Of a stretch of DNA of 64,000 bases, positions 8,608 through 17,488 are shown piece after piece (the first letter of the stretch is position 1; the number at the start of each line of letters is the position of its first letter). A model generated the notes under the pieces. It saw only the letters and a program-made list of their open reading frames with translations. It did no database searches and was not told the origin of the DNA. The DNA lies in the NCBI GenBank assembly GCA_918797485.1, contig CAKKNE010000003.1:2170001-2234000 (forward strand), written 5' to 3'. Position numbers and translations under genes: made by a program. This stretch comes from Pelagomonas calceolata (taxonomy: Eukaryota > Sar > Pelagophyceae > Pelagomonadales > Pelagomonadaceae).

Positions 8608-9753
8608 ATGGTTCAGGTGAGACTCGGCGACGGCCACGGCTACGTGCAGGCCAATCGCGAGGCCGACATCGAGAAGTTCTTCCGCGAACATCCACCTCTG
8701 GACGACCAGGGCAACGCAATCGAGTGGGACGAGGTCGAGCTGAACCACTCGGTAGTAATCGCCCTGGACTACCGCAAGCAGGCCATCGCGCTCATGGAGA
8801 AGGTGACGGACGGCTTCATGGGCGTCGGCATCAGCTCGCGCGCGTCCGCGTCGAAAACGTTGATCCGCCGCCTGCCGGCTCGCGCCGCGCGTTTCGATTT
8901 CGCGTCACGTCCACGTCCGCGCAGGTGGCACTGCTGCCGCACCAACATCTTCCACGACCTCCCCTGGCTCATCATGATCTGGTGCTTCTTCCTCGTCCTC
9001 GGCAATCTCACTTATGTGTGTCAATTATTTACGCTCGTCTTCACCGTGGCGTTCCACCCGAACCTGCGCGAGCTCCGCAAGATCATGGGCCTCGTCTGGG
9101 CCCACCGGGAGCACTCGTTGGCGCATCAGCAGCTCAAAAGCTTGATTGCTGAGGCCTGTGCCCATTTCACGACTTATCATCTTAGTGATCGCAAGGTCAA
9201 GTTGCCGTTCTATCCCTTCGCTCTGGTGCTCATTGAAGCCGGTCTGCTTCAACAGGTAGGTGCTTTATGCTGCTTTGATGGGTCGATCATCATTTTGACG
9301 AATTGGCTCTACGAGAAGATGCCCTTCTACAGGTCTGATTGTCGCCTCACTGTTGCCGTGGTCATCATCATCGTGTTCAATATAGTAATTGGTGCTACCA
9401 TCATCTTCTGCTGCGTGCCCGTCGTCATCTGGAGCTCGTGTTTCTGGGGAAGTAACTCCCAGAGCATGGCGTCGCTGTACGGCGCCCTCCTCCCTTCGTT
9501 CTGCCTGCTGACCTACAAGATGCCGCACATCATGGTCGCCGCAAACGCCGTCCTCGCCGCCTACCCCGGCCCGCCGCCCCCCGCCGACCTCAAGATCCTC
9601 ACGGATTTCGCCGCGTCGGGCGAGATCCAGAGAGTCGTCGCCGTCGGCTACGACGTCGAGCGGATCAAGGCCGCGGAGGCCAAGAACCACTCGCACCTCG
9701 CCGACTTCCGCAAGGGCCTCGCGCGCCTCTGGCGCAAGATGAAGTGGGACTAG
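8608..9753 (+). CDS. Multi-pass membrane protein of unknown function
   Basis: 381 residues as one open frame. Four to five hydrophobic segments are visible: LIMIWCFFLVLGNLTYV (about residue 130), PFYPFALVLIEAGLLQQVG, LTVAVVIIIVFNIVIGATII, FCCVPVVIWSSCFWG and a weaker one near SLYGALLPSFCLLT. The C-terminus is hydrophilic and basic. The low-quality Arg/Ala stretch between residues 78 and 106 may be an 81-base intron (8844-8924, GT...CGCGCAG); since its length is a multiple of three and has no stop, the sequence alone cannot decide. No family recognised. Confidence 0.6.
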   Translation: MVQVRLGDGHGYVQANREADIEKFFREHPPLDDQGNAIEWDEVELNHSVVIALDYRKQAIALMEKVTDGFMGVGISSRASASKTLIRRLPARAARFDFASRPRPRRWHCCRTNIFHDLPWLIMIWCFFLVLGNLTYVCQLFTLVFTVAFHPNLRELRKIMGLVWAHREHSLAHQQLKSLIAEACAHFTTYHLSDRKVKLPFYPFALVLIEAGLLQQVGALCCFDGSIIILTNWLYEKMPFYRSDCRLTVAVVIIIVFNIVIGATIIFCCVPVVIWSSCFWGSNSQSMASLYGALLPSFCLLTYKMPHIMVAANAVLAAYPGPPPPADLKILTDFAASGEIQRVVAVGYDVERIKAAEAKNHSHLADFRKGLARLWRKMKWD

Positions 9754-10848
9754 GCATATAATCTGATTACTTGAGCTCATCCTCTCTCGGGGCGCCACGG
9801 CGTGGACGCGTGGCATCGCTTCCTGCCCGGCGCGGGCGCGTCCATCGCACGCGCGCACGCGCATCAACGCCGCCTTCGATGGCGGTACGTCTCGCACAGT
9901 AGCCCTTGAACACTGGTGCGGGGCGCGTCCGGCGCCGACTCACCGCGATCGATACCGTAGATGCAGTCCTTGTTGAATCCAACGCAGTCGCGTTCAAAAT
10001 GACGGCTCCGCGGCGTTGAAATCATGCCTCGCCCGCGGCGACGTCCTCGTCCTCGCGGAGTGGCCGCGGGGAGCTGTAGCGCGAAGCCGCGGCTGGATTT
10101 TGAGGGCGCCGCCGCACAGCGCGTCGTCGCCAGCAACGCGTCCCCGCAGAGCGAGGTCTCGCATTGATAGATTGGCGTATCGAGGGAACCCGTGGTCGAC
10201 GTGGCGAGCCTGTGACGTTCCCGAACGTCTAGGAGGCTCTCGAGACGCCCTGAGCCGGCAAAAGCGTCGCGCGCCTGAGGTCGAGGACTGCGCGAGATGA
10301 TCTCGACGCTGACGACGGCCGTGGTGCATGTGCGCGATCGCGCCCGACGCTCGGCACGGCGGAGGCGTGGCCGCTTTTTGACTCACGCGCCTGTATAGAG
10401 CCGACGTCGCCTGTAGGCCCAGCGGTTCGGCGGCGAAGGTCTAGACCGTTGCAGCAGAGCGATGCAAGGCGTGCCCTGGATGTGTTCCCCGTCACCGAGA
10501 ATTACGTATCCGTAGTACGTGCTGCCCGTACCTGCCGCAGCGGCAGGTCGCGATCGCGAGGACCCGGCGTTTGATCAGCGCGCCGGCGAGCGGAAAGTGC
10601 GGCGCTACGTGGCGAACTGGTGCGGCCGAGGTATGCGATCGCTCCGCGCGTAGCGAACGCGGCCAAGCCGACTCACGCTTTGCTGCAGCCGGCAGCTGGG
10701 ACTTTCCCCCAGTGCCACGGCGCGAGAGAGTCGTCAGCGATGGCGCAGACGTGCTCACGATGTCGCGATGGCGCGGTGTTCGAGCGCTGTGCGTGTGCTG
10801 CGCTGTGCACCGCTCGCAGGAGAGCTTGCAGTCGCGTGAGCTTTGCTG

Positions 10849-10872
10849 GCTAGTGTCTTACAGGCCGCTAGC
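10849..10872 (+). promoter_or_regulatory. Dispersed palindromic promoter motif, copy b
   Basis: GCTAGTGTCTTACAG followed by GCCGCTAGC, the exact consensus. This is the only copy not close to a confidently called start codon. Confidence 0.6.
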
Positions 10873-10922
10873 TAGATGTCGTATCCGCGGCTCCGCTACA
10901 GCATCACCGGGACGCGCCACGC

Positions 10923-10994
10923 GGTCTACGGGTGAAGGTGCCGCTCGGTCTACGTGCGGACGCGTCGCTAGGTCTACACGCGGACGCGCGCGGG
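10923..10994. repeat. Three tandem 24-bp units
   Basis: Units begin GGTCTACG/GGTCTACG/GGTCTACA at 10923, 10947 and 10971 and are diverged in their second halves. Confidence 0.6.
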
Positions 10995-11800
10995 TGCGCA
11001 ATGGCATGATGTGTAGGGCGTTTCTGGGCCACTCCGGGAGTAATTTTTTCCGATGCCGCCGGTACCCTCTGGCGGAAGTTTGAGACATGTGACATATCCT
11101 CAGACACTAATGGGACAAATGGGACAATGAGATTCCCAGGCCCACAGAGGTATGTCTTGGGGGCCTTTGAGGCGAGGCCTAGACGGCTCACGTCACTGCT
11201 ACCGGCGCTCGTGCGACGGCAAGGGGATCCCGAGATACGCCTCGGATGCGATTTTTGGCCGGACGGCCATGCCCAGCCCAAACTGGGCATGGGTTGACAT
11301 CCAATTGACAACAAGACACTTTCATAATAGCGTCCCGGGGAAGCTGGGGAGCTGTACGGCACTTCGCGTACTCGTGCCTGTGGGGGTATATCAAGTGATG
11401 AAAATCACGAGAGAGTCGGAGAGATAGAGTCAATACAATATATGGGTTCTACTCTCGGTTCGGGCTGCTATCTCGCTGACAGGCCCTCGGACTTGTCATG
11501 GAGACCTCCGGGCAATTTCCACCCCGCCGGGCTGCGGGGCGTGTTTTTGCTGCTGCCGCCCACGCCCCCGCGGGAAGCCTAGGGAGGCGGCCTTGATTTG
11601 ACTTCATGTCTTGCGTGAGGCTCGGAGACCTCCCTAGCCGTTCCGACGTTATTTTGGAGGGCGCCCGGGCCAAAACAGAAAATCGACAAAACCCGATTTT
11701 TGCAGCCTGCGCTCGGCGCAAGCGCGGCGCGTAGCCAGTGCGTCGCGCAAGACGCTCTAAGGATCATCGTATACGCGCAATTGCAAGCATCCATCCAGCC

Positions 11801-12796
11801 ATGCACTGCTTCGCCATCCCTGTTACGGAGCAGGAGCACAACCAGTTCTCCCAGCTGGAGGTCGCGCGCGCGGCGACGCAGACGTACACCGTCGTAGCCG
11901 TGGAACACGCGACGGAAGGACAGCCGCTCGATGTCGCGCAACTAGAACATCTGCAGTCGTTCGCCTCGAGCGCCGCGGGCTGGATGCCGCCGTCTGATCC
12001 CGCCGAACCCATCAAGGCCGTGCTCTTCCACGGCGCGACGTGGGACGACTCCGCGTGCCTCCAGCGCGTCCAAGCGCTCGTCGCCGGGCGCACGGACTTG
12101 GTCGTCGTCACTCAAACGTTCTCGCGCGAGTTCATGCTGAACCGGTGCGAGGCGCGAACCGGCTACCGCGCCAAGGGCGCGTGGTGGTCGTGCGAGACGC
12201 CCCACGACGAGGCCATGCTGGCGGCGCAGACGGGCCGCTGCGACTGGAAGGGGCCGATCGTCTTCTACGTCGACTACATCAACTCGCAAATGGTGCCCGA
12301 GGAGGGTCCGAAGCGCGGCGTGCGCGCCTACGCCCTGGCGACGCAGGCCGAGCTCGCGAAGCCGGGCCGCCGGTCGGCCGAGGGCGTCGAGCGCGTCATG
12401 AGATCGTCGCTCGGGCTGTTGCACCTCGTCGGCATCATGGCGGGCGACGGGCGGCTCTTCGCCGGCGAGCCGCTCGAGGACATCGACGTGACGTTGGTGT
12501 CCCGTGCCGTCGATTGCACACTGCGCGAGGACCCCTGGTCGCTCATGGGTCGGTTGACGTTTGCTATTATTTTGGTCGAGCTGGACCCCGTCGCGCTGAT
12601 GTTCGGCCACAAGATCGTCGTCGATTTTGAAGTCGTCCAGCGGCCGCCGCTCGATGAGGCGCCGCTGCAGTGTCCGATCATCATTTCCGTTTTTTTTTGG
12701 TTGAACGTTGTATTTGACATAGGACAAAACGAACATTGGCCTGCCGACGAGCATGCCTTCGACGCTCGTCGACGTCCAGTCGGTCTTGCTGCGTAG
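11801..12796 (+). CDS. Unknown protein (may be the first exon of the next gene)
   Basis: 331 residues from ATG 11801 (MHCFAIPVTEQEHNQFSQLE). The fold looks globular (AVLFHGATWDDSACLQRVQAL, GPIVFYVDYINSQMV), with a hydrophobic stretch near residues 245-260 (LTFAIILVELDPVALMFG), but no family is recognised. The last 50 residues look non-coding. A GT at 12793 and a TTCTCGCAG ending at 12883 would splice in frame to the next gene, and the 91-base gap contains the introner core CCACGCCATCGACGCGAC. A single 754-residue protein is thus a real alternative. Confidence 0.55.
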   Translation: MHCFAIPVTEQEHNQFSQLEVARAATQTYTVVAVEHATEGQPLDVAQLEHLQSFASSAAGWMPPSDPAEPIKAVLFHGATWDDSACLQRVQALVAGRTDLVVVTQTFSREFMLNRCEARTGYRAKGAWWSCETPHDEAMLAAQTGRCDWKGPIVFYVDYINSQMVPEEGPKRGVRAYALATQAELAKPGRRSAEGVERVMRSSLGLLHLVGIMAGDGRLFAGEPLEDIDVTLVSRAVDCTLREDPWSLMGRLTFAIILVELDPVALMFGHKIVVDFEVVQRPPLDEAPLQCPIIISVFFWLNVVFDIGQNEHWPADEHAFDARRRPVGLAA

Positions 12797-12893
12797 AATC
12801 CAACCCACCACCACGCCATCGACGCGACGACGGCGGCGTTTCCCACGTCCAAAAAAGTAGCCAAAACGACCGCATTCTCGCAGAGATAGAGAG

Positions 12894-14156
12894 ATGTGCG
12901 GGATCGCGACGAAGCCGTCGTCTCTACGCAGGTTGATGGTGAACCAGAGCTGCCCGCCGGGCGTCCTCGACGTGCCCCTCGACTTCGCCGTGGACGACCC
13001 GCGCGCGGTCGACGTGAACGCCTTCCCGGCCGTCCAGGGCTACAAAGACGCCCTCGAGCGCGACGAGGCCGAGCTGCTGCGCGAGATCGCGGAGGCGCTC
13101 GCGGAAAGGAAGGAACGGGACGAGCTGCGCGCCGTCTGGCGGTCGGAGGCCGCCGAGAAGGGCTTGATTACGTGCGGTTTTGTGGCGGTCATCTGTGACC
13201 AATCGGGCTACGGTGGCATCTCGAGTATATGGGGCGGCGACGAAGCTCTAAGCGACGAGCATCGCGAGGCGCTGGCGGACAATCTCTCCAAAATGGGAAT
13301 GTTCACCGTGTCGAGACTAGACGGCGACGTCTTCGAGAACGTCTTCGGCGGTACTTATAGAAGCGAGTTTTTGCCGCCACACGTCATCGGCATTTTCCCG
13401 CACGGGACGAGCTTTCCCAGTAAAACGACTCTCATTCGACCGACAGGGTCATTAACATGCCTCGCCAAAGGTGCCCGCTTGTTTAGTGAGTCGGGTGCAG
13501 TAGCTTTAGTGTTAGCTGCTGGAATGGTGCCGACGCGCGTCCCGCGGGAGGACGGAGGCCTTTCTGCGGTGTCCGAGGCCGCGGATGCGTTCATGGCGAC
13601 GATCGGAGGCGTGGGCGACGGCCTCTGCCTGCTCGGCCACGAGGATTATCATGACCCTTTTGTGAACGCGTTTGCTGCTTATTTACCGAATGTAGAGTGG
13701 AAGCACAATAATGACCCGTTGGTCATTGTGAATCCAGTTCACGAGAAAAGGAGCCGGGCCACGACTACGCGAGAGGCGACTGAAATGAAGCAGCTTGAAC
13801 CGTCACGTCTTTCGCTGGTGCAAATGCGAAGCCTGGACGATGTGGTCTTCACGGTGGAGAGCGTGAAAACGCCCGAGACGCAGCTGGTCTTGATAAAAAA
13901 GTTTGAGACGTTCTTAAAAGATGTGACGGCCGACCCTTCGACGAAGTTCCCTTTAGCTGGTTCGAGGGTCGACGCGCACGGCGCTCGCAATGAGATGAAA
14001 GTGGTCGCAGACTTCCTAAAGACCGGCAAGAGGGGCAACAAGAAGAAGAAGGCCGAGGACATGCTCGACAAGCTCTACACGCTGCGGAAATTGCCGCGGA
14101 AGTACTTCATCGAGAAGGCCGCGGCCGAGGCGGCGGCGGCGGCGGCGTCGCCCTAG
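12894..14156 (+). CDS. Unknown conserved-looking protein
   Basis: 420 residues from ATG 12894. It has a hydrophobic central part (GIFPHGTSFPSKTT, GAVALVLAAGMVPTRVP, LCLLGHEDYHDPFVNAF) and a charged helical C-terminus ending in an Ala run with Lys-rich segments (KRGNKKKKAEDMLDKLY). No domain is recognised. The gene may begin further upstream if joined to the preceding reading frame by the intron 12793-12883; the in-frame codons just before this ATG (A-D-R-E) would then be coding. Confidence 0.65.
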   Translation: MCGIATKPSSLRRLMVNQSCPPGVLDVPLDFAVDDPRAVDVNAFPAVQGYKDALERDEAELLREIAEALAERKERDELRAVWRSEAAEKGLITCGFVAVICDQSGYGGISSIWGGDEALSDEHREALADNLSKMGMFTVSRLDGDVFENVFGGTYRSEFLPPHVIGIFPHGTSFPSKTTLIRPTGSLTCLAKGARLFSESGAVALVLAAGMVPTRVPREDGGLSAVSEAADAFMATIGGVGDGLCLLGHEDYHDPFVNAFAAYLPNVEWKHNNDPLVIVNPVHEKRSRATTTREATEMKQLEPSRLSLVQMRSLDDVVFTVESVKTPETQLVLIKKFETFLKDVTADPSTKFPLAGSRVDAHGARNEMKVVADFLKTGKRGNKKKKAEDMLDKLYTLRKLPRKYFIEKAAAEAAAAAASP

Positions 14157-14242
14157 GCTGTTGTGTGCTAAGTAGTTCAACTAGTATTACGACTGGGGTT
14201 CGACAGGGTGGTTTCGATTCGAATTTTGACGTCCACAGGACA

Positions 14243-16292
14243 TCAGGCCGCGCTTTCGCGCGGCCGCGGCCGGACCAGCGTGCCCGTCGGGTCCAGTTCG
14301 ACGAGGCGCGAGTGCTTCAGGACGCGCGCCAGCGACGCCACGTCGGCGCCCATGGCCGCCAGGTTCGGAAAGGCCGCGAGCGCCGCGAGGTCCACGTAGC
14401 CCCCCGTCGCCTCCTGGAGGCCCCGCAGATATTCGTCGTCCGCAAGGTTCGCCGGGCTCAGATAATGATGCACCTGCTGCACGAGCGCCACGCCGCGCGC
14501 TAATTCGTCGTCCGCGACGGCCGCCGCGTCGCTCTCGGGCAGCTCGGCCAGCGCCAGAACCAGCGCGTCGGCGTCGACGGCGGCGCGCCCCGCGACGATG
14601 GCGCACTGCGTGGCGCCGGGCTGCATCGCCGCCTGGGCCACGGCCTTGGCGACGCGCGCGCGCCTCCCGCACCTCGCCTGCTCGTCCACGGAGCAGTCGC
14701 CGACGCACACCAACACGCTCCGCGGAAGCGAGGGCGGCGAGCCGACGACCGGGCTCGCCTCGCCGGGCTTCTCGCAGTCGCAAGCCTCGTCGCCGCAGTC
14801 GCCGCAGTCGACGGGCCGCGACGGCGCCGGCGGCCGCGCGTCGCCGCAGTCGCAATTCTCGCCGCAAGAATTGGACTCGACGGGCCGCGGCGCCGCCGCC
14901 GGCCGCGCGTCGCCGCAGTCGCAGGCCTCGCCGCAACCCGACGATGGTTCGGCCGGCGGCTCGACGGGCCGCGGCGCCGCCGCCGGCCGCGCCGGCCGCC
15001 GCGCGCGCCACCGTTGCGCGCAGCGCGCCGCCTGTACCGCTGCCGAGCCTCGCGTCGCGAAGGCGATGGAACAGCCCGTTTCGCGAATGGGCGGCGCCCG
15101 CAGCGCCTGTGTGGAAATCAAATTACAGGCGCCCCACGCCATCGACGCGATGTTGTTCCCGTGACCGCGTCGGCTCGATGGCATGAAGGCTCACGAAGGT
15201 AAACCTAACTCACTGGTTGATTTCCACACAGCGCAGCGCATCGTCGACCGCCGCCTTCCGCGGGCAGAGGGCTACCTCGTTGCACTCGAGGCAGGCCGCG
15301 CAGTTTGCCGCGTCGTGCAACGCCGCCTGTGTGGAAATCAGAATTTTACGGCGCGTTGCTTGAATCATCGCGTCGTCCTCCGCGCCATCGACGCGACGAC
15401 GCACTGATTGATTTCCACACAGAGCACCACCTGCGGGACTTCTTCAATATCTGGCAATTCCTCTGTGGCGTAAGCACAACCAACCTCCGCGTGCGAGTTG
15501 AGTATCGAGCGCATCACGTACGCCGACGGGTTGCGCACGGCGTCGCCCTTCCGCCTTAGGTTGTCGAGGATGCGGTCCGCCTCTTTTTCAGGGAGGTTGG
15601 CTAGTGCCGCGGACGCCTTGGGGTCGAGCGCGTCGCAGGGGTCCTTCTGCTCGCCGTCGTCCGTGGCGTCGGACTCGTCCCCGCCGGACGGGGGCGGGGG
15701 CTGGACTCCGGGCGCCTCATAGGGCACCCCCTGGGGCACGAAGGCCGGGGCCGCGGGCGACGGCGCGAAACCCTCAAAGCCCGGCGGGCTCTCATTTAGA
15801 GGCGGCGGCGGCCCGTAGTTGTAGTACGGTACCTGTTTTGAAATCAAATTTCGCGGCGCATCTCCGATGGCGTGGCGGGGCGCGTCTCTCACCGCTCGGT
15901 CAGCAGGATCGCGTTGATTTCCACACAGTACGGTACGTAGTACACGGCCCCCGGCGGCGGCTGCGGGCGCAGGGATCCGCCGCCGTGGCAGTGCGCGTTC
16001 TCGACCGACCGGACCTGTGTGGAAATCAACCAGTGAGTTAGGTTAGGACAACGGTGTCGACGGCGTGAGACGCCTGAATTTTGATTTCCACACAGGACCG
16101 GACCACGTAGGCCGACGGGTTGCGAACGTTGCCTCCTTTGTTCCTTAATTTGGTGAGGATCGAGGCGGCCTTCTGCGGCGGCAGCGTCGCAAGCGCGGCG
16201 ACGGCGAGGTCGTCGAGACCATCGTGCCCGGCCTCGTAATCTGCGCGCGGCGGCGAGGCCGGGGGCGACGCCTCGTGGCCGCGCCAGGCCAT
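14243..16292 (-). CDS. hnRNP-Q-acidic-domain-like repeat protein split by four introners
   Basis: Five exons (16292-16104, 16014-15937, 15832-15431, 15326-15240, 15106-14243) join to a continuous 539-residue frame; all four introns are introners in phase 0. Residues about 30-64 and 175-215 are two copies of a motif: AALATLPPQKAASILTKL with GGNVRNPSAYVVRS, and AALANLPEKEADRILDNL with GDAVRNPSAYVMRS, resembling the acidic N-terminal domain of hnRNP Q/R. Between them is a Pro-rich linker; then a Cys-containing stretch (CAACLECNEVALC), three repeats of CGxxCDCGDARP (about residues 280-350), and a helical C-terminus. RNA binding is only inferred. The 5' end could extend upstream, since 16292 is merely the first ATG of the exon. 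Confidence 0.7.
15107..15231 (-). mobile_element. Introner element IE3 (125 bp)
   Basis: Perfect 15-bp terminal inverted repeats and a perfect 8-bp duplication (15099-15106 and 15232-15239), reading GCGCTGCG in gene sense. The intron 15239-15107 is of GC-AG type, phase 0. Same orientation as the gene. Confidence 0.93.
15327..15422 (-). mobile_element. Introner element IE4 (96 bp)
   Basis: Termini CTGTGTGGAAATCAG and TTGATTTCCACACAG. The flanks 15319-15326 and 15423-15430 match at 5 of 8 positions, all differences being A/G transitions, so this looks older. Gene-sense 5' flank GTGGTGCT; phase 0; same orientation as the gene. Confidence 0.87.
15833..15928 (-). mobile_element. Introner element IE5 (96 bp)
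   Basis: Termini CTGTTTTGAAATCAA and TTGATTTCCACACAG with a perfect duplication TACGGTAC (15825-15832 and 15929-15936), GTACCGTA in gene sense. Intron 15936-15833, phase 0; same orientation as the gene. Confidence 0.92.
16015..16095 (+). mobile_element. Introner element IE6 (81 bp)
   Basis: Perfect terminal repeats; perfect duplication GACCGGAC (16007-16014 and 16096-16103), GTCCGGTC in gene sense. The element is in the opposite orientation to the host gene, yet still yields a GT-AG intron (16103-16015, phase 0). Confidence 0.94.
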
Positions 16293-16540
16293 CGCGCGCG
16301 GTTCCCTCAGTATCTGCGGTTTCCTGCAGTCCCTCCCACAAAACGAGGTTGGGGCTCGTTAAAGCTGTTGCGGCCGGGGCCCTGCGCAGCGTAGGCGTGG
16401 CTGGCGCTGCAGCGATGCACCCTAAATGCAATCGCCGGGCCCAGCTGGCGCGCGCGGGCGGTTGTTTCTTTGCCTCAACGCGAGCCCCGTTAATCGATCG
16501 GATCTAGCGCACACATAGTCTCTAGCTCCGTACGGGTGCT

Positions 16541-16564
16541 CACTAGTTCTAGCACCGTAACAAT
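16541..16564 (+). repeat. Dispersed repeat 2, copy 1
   Basis: CACTAGTTCTAGCACCGTAA continuing CAAT; 24 of 24 bases match the reverse complement of 36571-36594. Confidence 0.7.
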
Positions 16565-16621
16565 AGCGGTGGGTACGGGGAACCCGCGACGTAACTAGCC
16601 TGAGCCTGAGCCACCGTCGAA

Positions 16622-16644
16622 CCACTAGTTCTAGCACGTTACAC
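16622..16644 (+). repeat. Dispersed repeat 2, diverged copy
   Basis: CCACTAGTTCTAGCACGTTA, sharing CACTAGTTCTAGCAC with copies at 16541 and 36571. Confidence 0.6.
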
Positions 16645-16688
16645 GTCTTTCACTTGAATACAGTCGTAATAAATAGTTGAACTACTCC

Positions 16689-17192
16689 CTACGGCACTAC
16701 GGGGTCCCAGGTGATCACGAAGACGAAGAGGCACGCGATGATCGCGCAGGCCTTGATCGTGTTCGAGCGCTCGAAGTCCGAGATCCGCTTCTCCGTCGCG
16801 CCCGTCGGGTCGTCGTCGATGTACGCCTGCAGGAGCGGCGACCGCCGCTGGCCGAAGCCCGCCTGCTGGATATTTTCCGGTCGCCGCTGTCGCTGTTCGA
16901 CGACGCCTTTCGAGTTCGCCGCCGCGTCGAGGACGAACTTGTCCGGATCGAGGAGGTACCGCGCGTACTCGAGCTCGGCGTCGCGCGTGCTCAGGCGCTT
17001 TTGCTTCGCATACTTGGCGACGGTGTCCTCGAACTCCGCCCGATTCGTGGCCTTTTGGAGCGAAACCATGGCCTCGGGAGATAGGATGTTGAGAGACGTC
17101 GACGGGCGGCGGCCGTTTCGCAGGGCCTTGGCCGGCAGCAATGCGTTCACGCACGGCAGAAAAGCGGCGAGGAGAGCGAGACGCGTCATCAT
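16689..17192 (-). CDS. Probable plastid-targeted single-pass membrane protein
   Basis: 167 residues. The N-terminus MMTRLALLAAFLPCVNALLP is a signal-peptide-like segment followed by a basic region (AKALRNGRRPSTSLN), the bipartite pattern of plastid proteins in stramenopiles. The middle is hydrophilic (AELEYARYLLDPDKFVLDAA). A single membrane segment lies near the C-terminus (NTIKACAIIACLFVFVITW). Such small single-pass plastid proteins are often photosystem or assembly factors, but no family is recognised. A palindrome copy lies about 200 bp upstream. Confidence 0.65.
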   Translation of the reverse strand: MMTRLALLAAFLPCVNALLPAKALRNGRRPSTSLNILSPEAMVSLQKATNRAEFEDTVAKYAKQKRLSTRDAELEYARYLLDPDKFVLDAAANSKGVVEQRQRRPENIQQAGFGQRRSPLLQAYIDDDPTGATEKRISDFERSNTIKACAIIACLFVFVITWDPVVP

Positions 17193-17488
17193 TGTTGCTT
17201 TGCTGCAGCGTCTGGGCTTTGCACAGATATGCTCTCTCAGGAGCTTAAGTATCTCTATACGTCAGCAGGGTTGCCGTGGTTTCAACCCGAGTGAGAGCTG
17301 TACTCAGAGAAGCTTTCCTGAAGGCGGCGGCAGCGATGCTCAGCTAGAGACGGAGACAAAGCTGCTCCAAAGACGAGCTTTTGGCTTGCTAGTGTCTTAC
17401 AGCGCTAGCTGAAACTACGAACTCGTCACAACGTTGTATGGAAAATTTTACACCAACACACAGATAAATAAAACGGCCCAGGAGGAGG
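17193..17488. other. Intergenic region
   Basis: Upstream of the plastid-type gene and downstream of the transporter gene; holds palindrome copy c (17388-17409) and a CTGCAGCG-rich stretch. Confidence 0.4.
17388..17409 (+). promoter_or_regulatory. Dispersed palindromic promoter motif, copy c
   Basis: GCTAGTGTCTTACAG followed by CGCTAGC; two bases shorter in the spacer than the consensus. About 200 bp upstream of the ATG at 17192. Confidence 0.6.

Larger units (their letters stand above)
9754..11800. other. Gene-poor region, about 2 kb
   Basis: Open frames are short, overlap on several frames and have no recognisable domain. It contains one palindrome copy (10849-10872) and three tandem 24-bp units starting GGTCTAC at 10923, 10947 and 10971. 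On the minus strand near 9930-9990 a Cys-containing stretch (DCVGFNKDCIYGIDR) precedes a GTGAGT donor-like sequence, possibly a lost or missed exon. Confidence 0.5.
16293..16688. other. Intergenic region with a second dispersed repeat
   Basis: It contains CACTAGTTCTAGCACCGTAA (16541 onward) and a variant CCACTAGTTCTAGCACGTTA (16622 onward); the reverse complement of the first occurs at 36571-36594. No gene is seen. Confidence 0.5.

Noticed and set aside
10571-11083. 170-codon frame in the gene-poor region
   Set aside because: Contains the palindrome motif and the 24-bp repeat, no domain, and competes with frames on the other strand.
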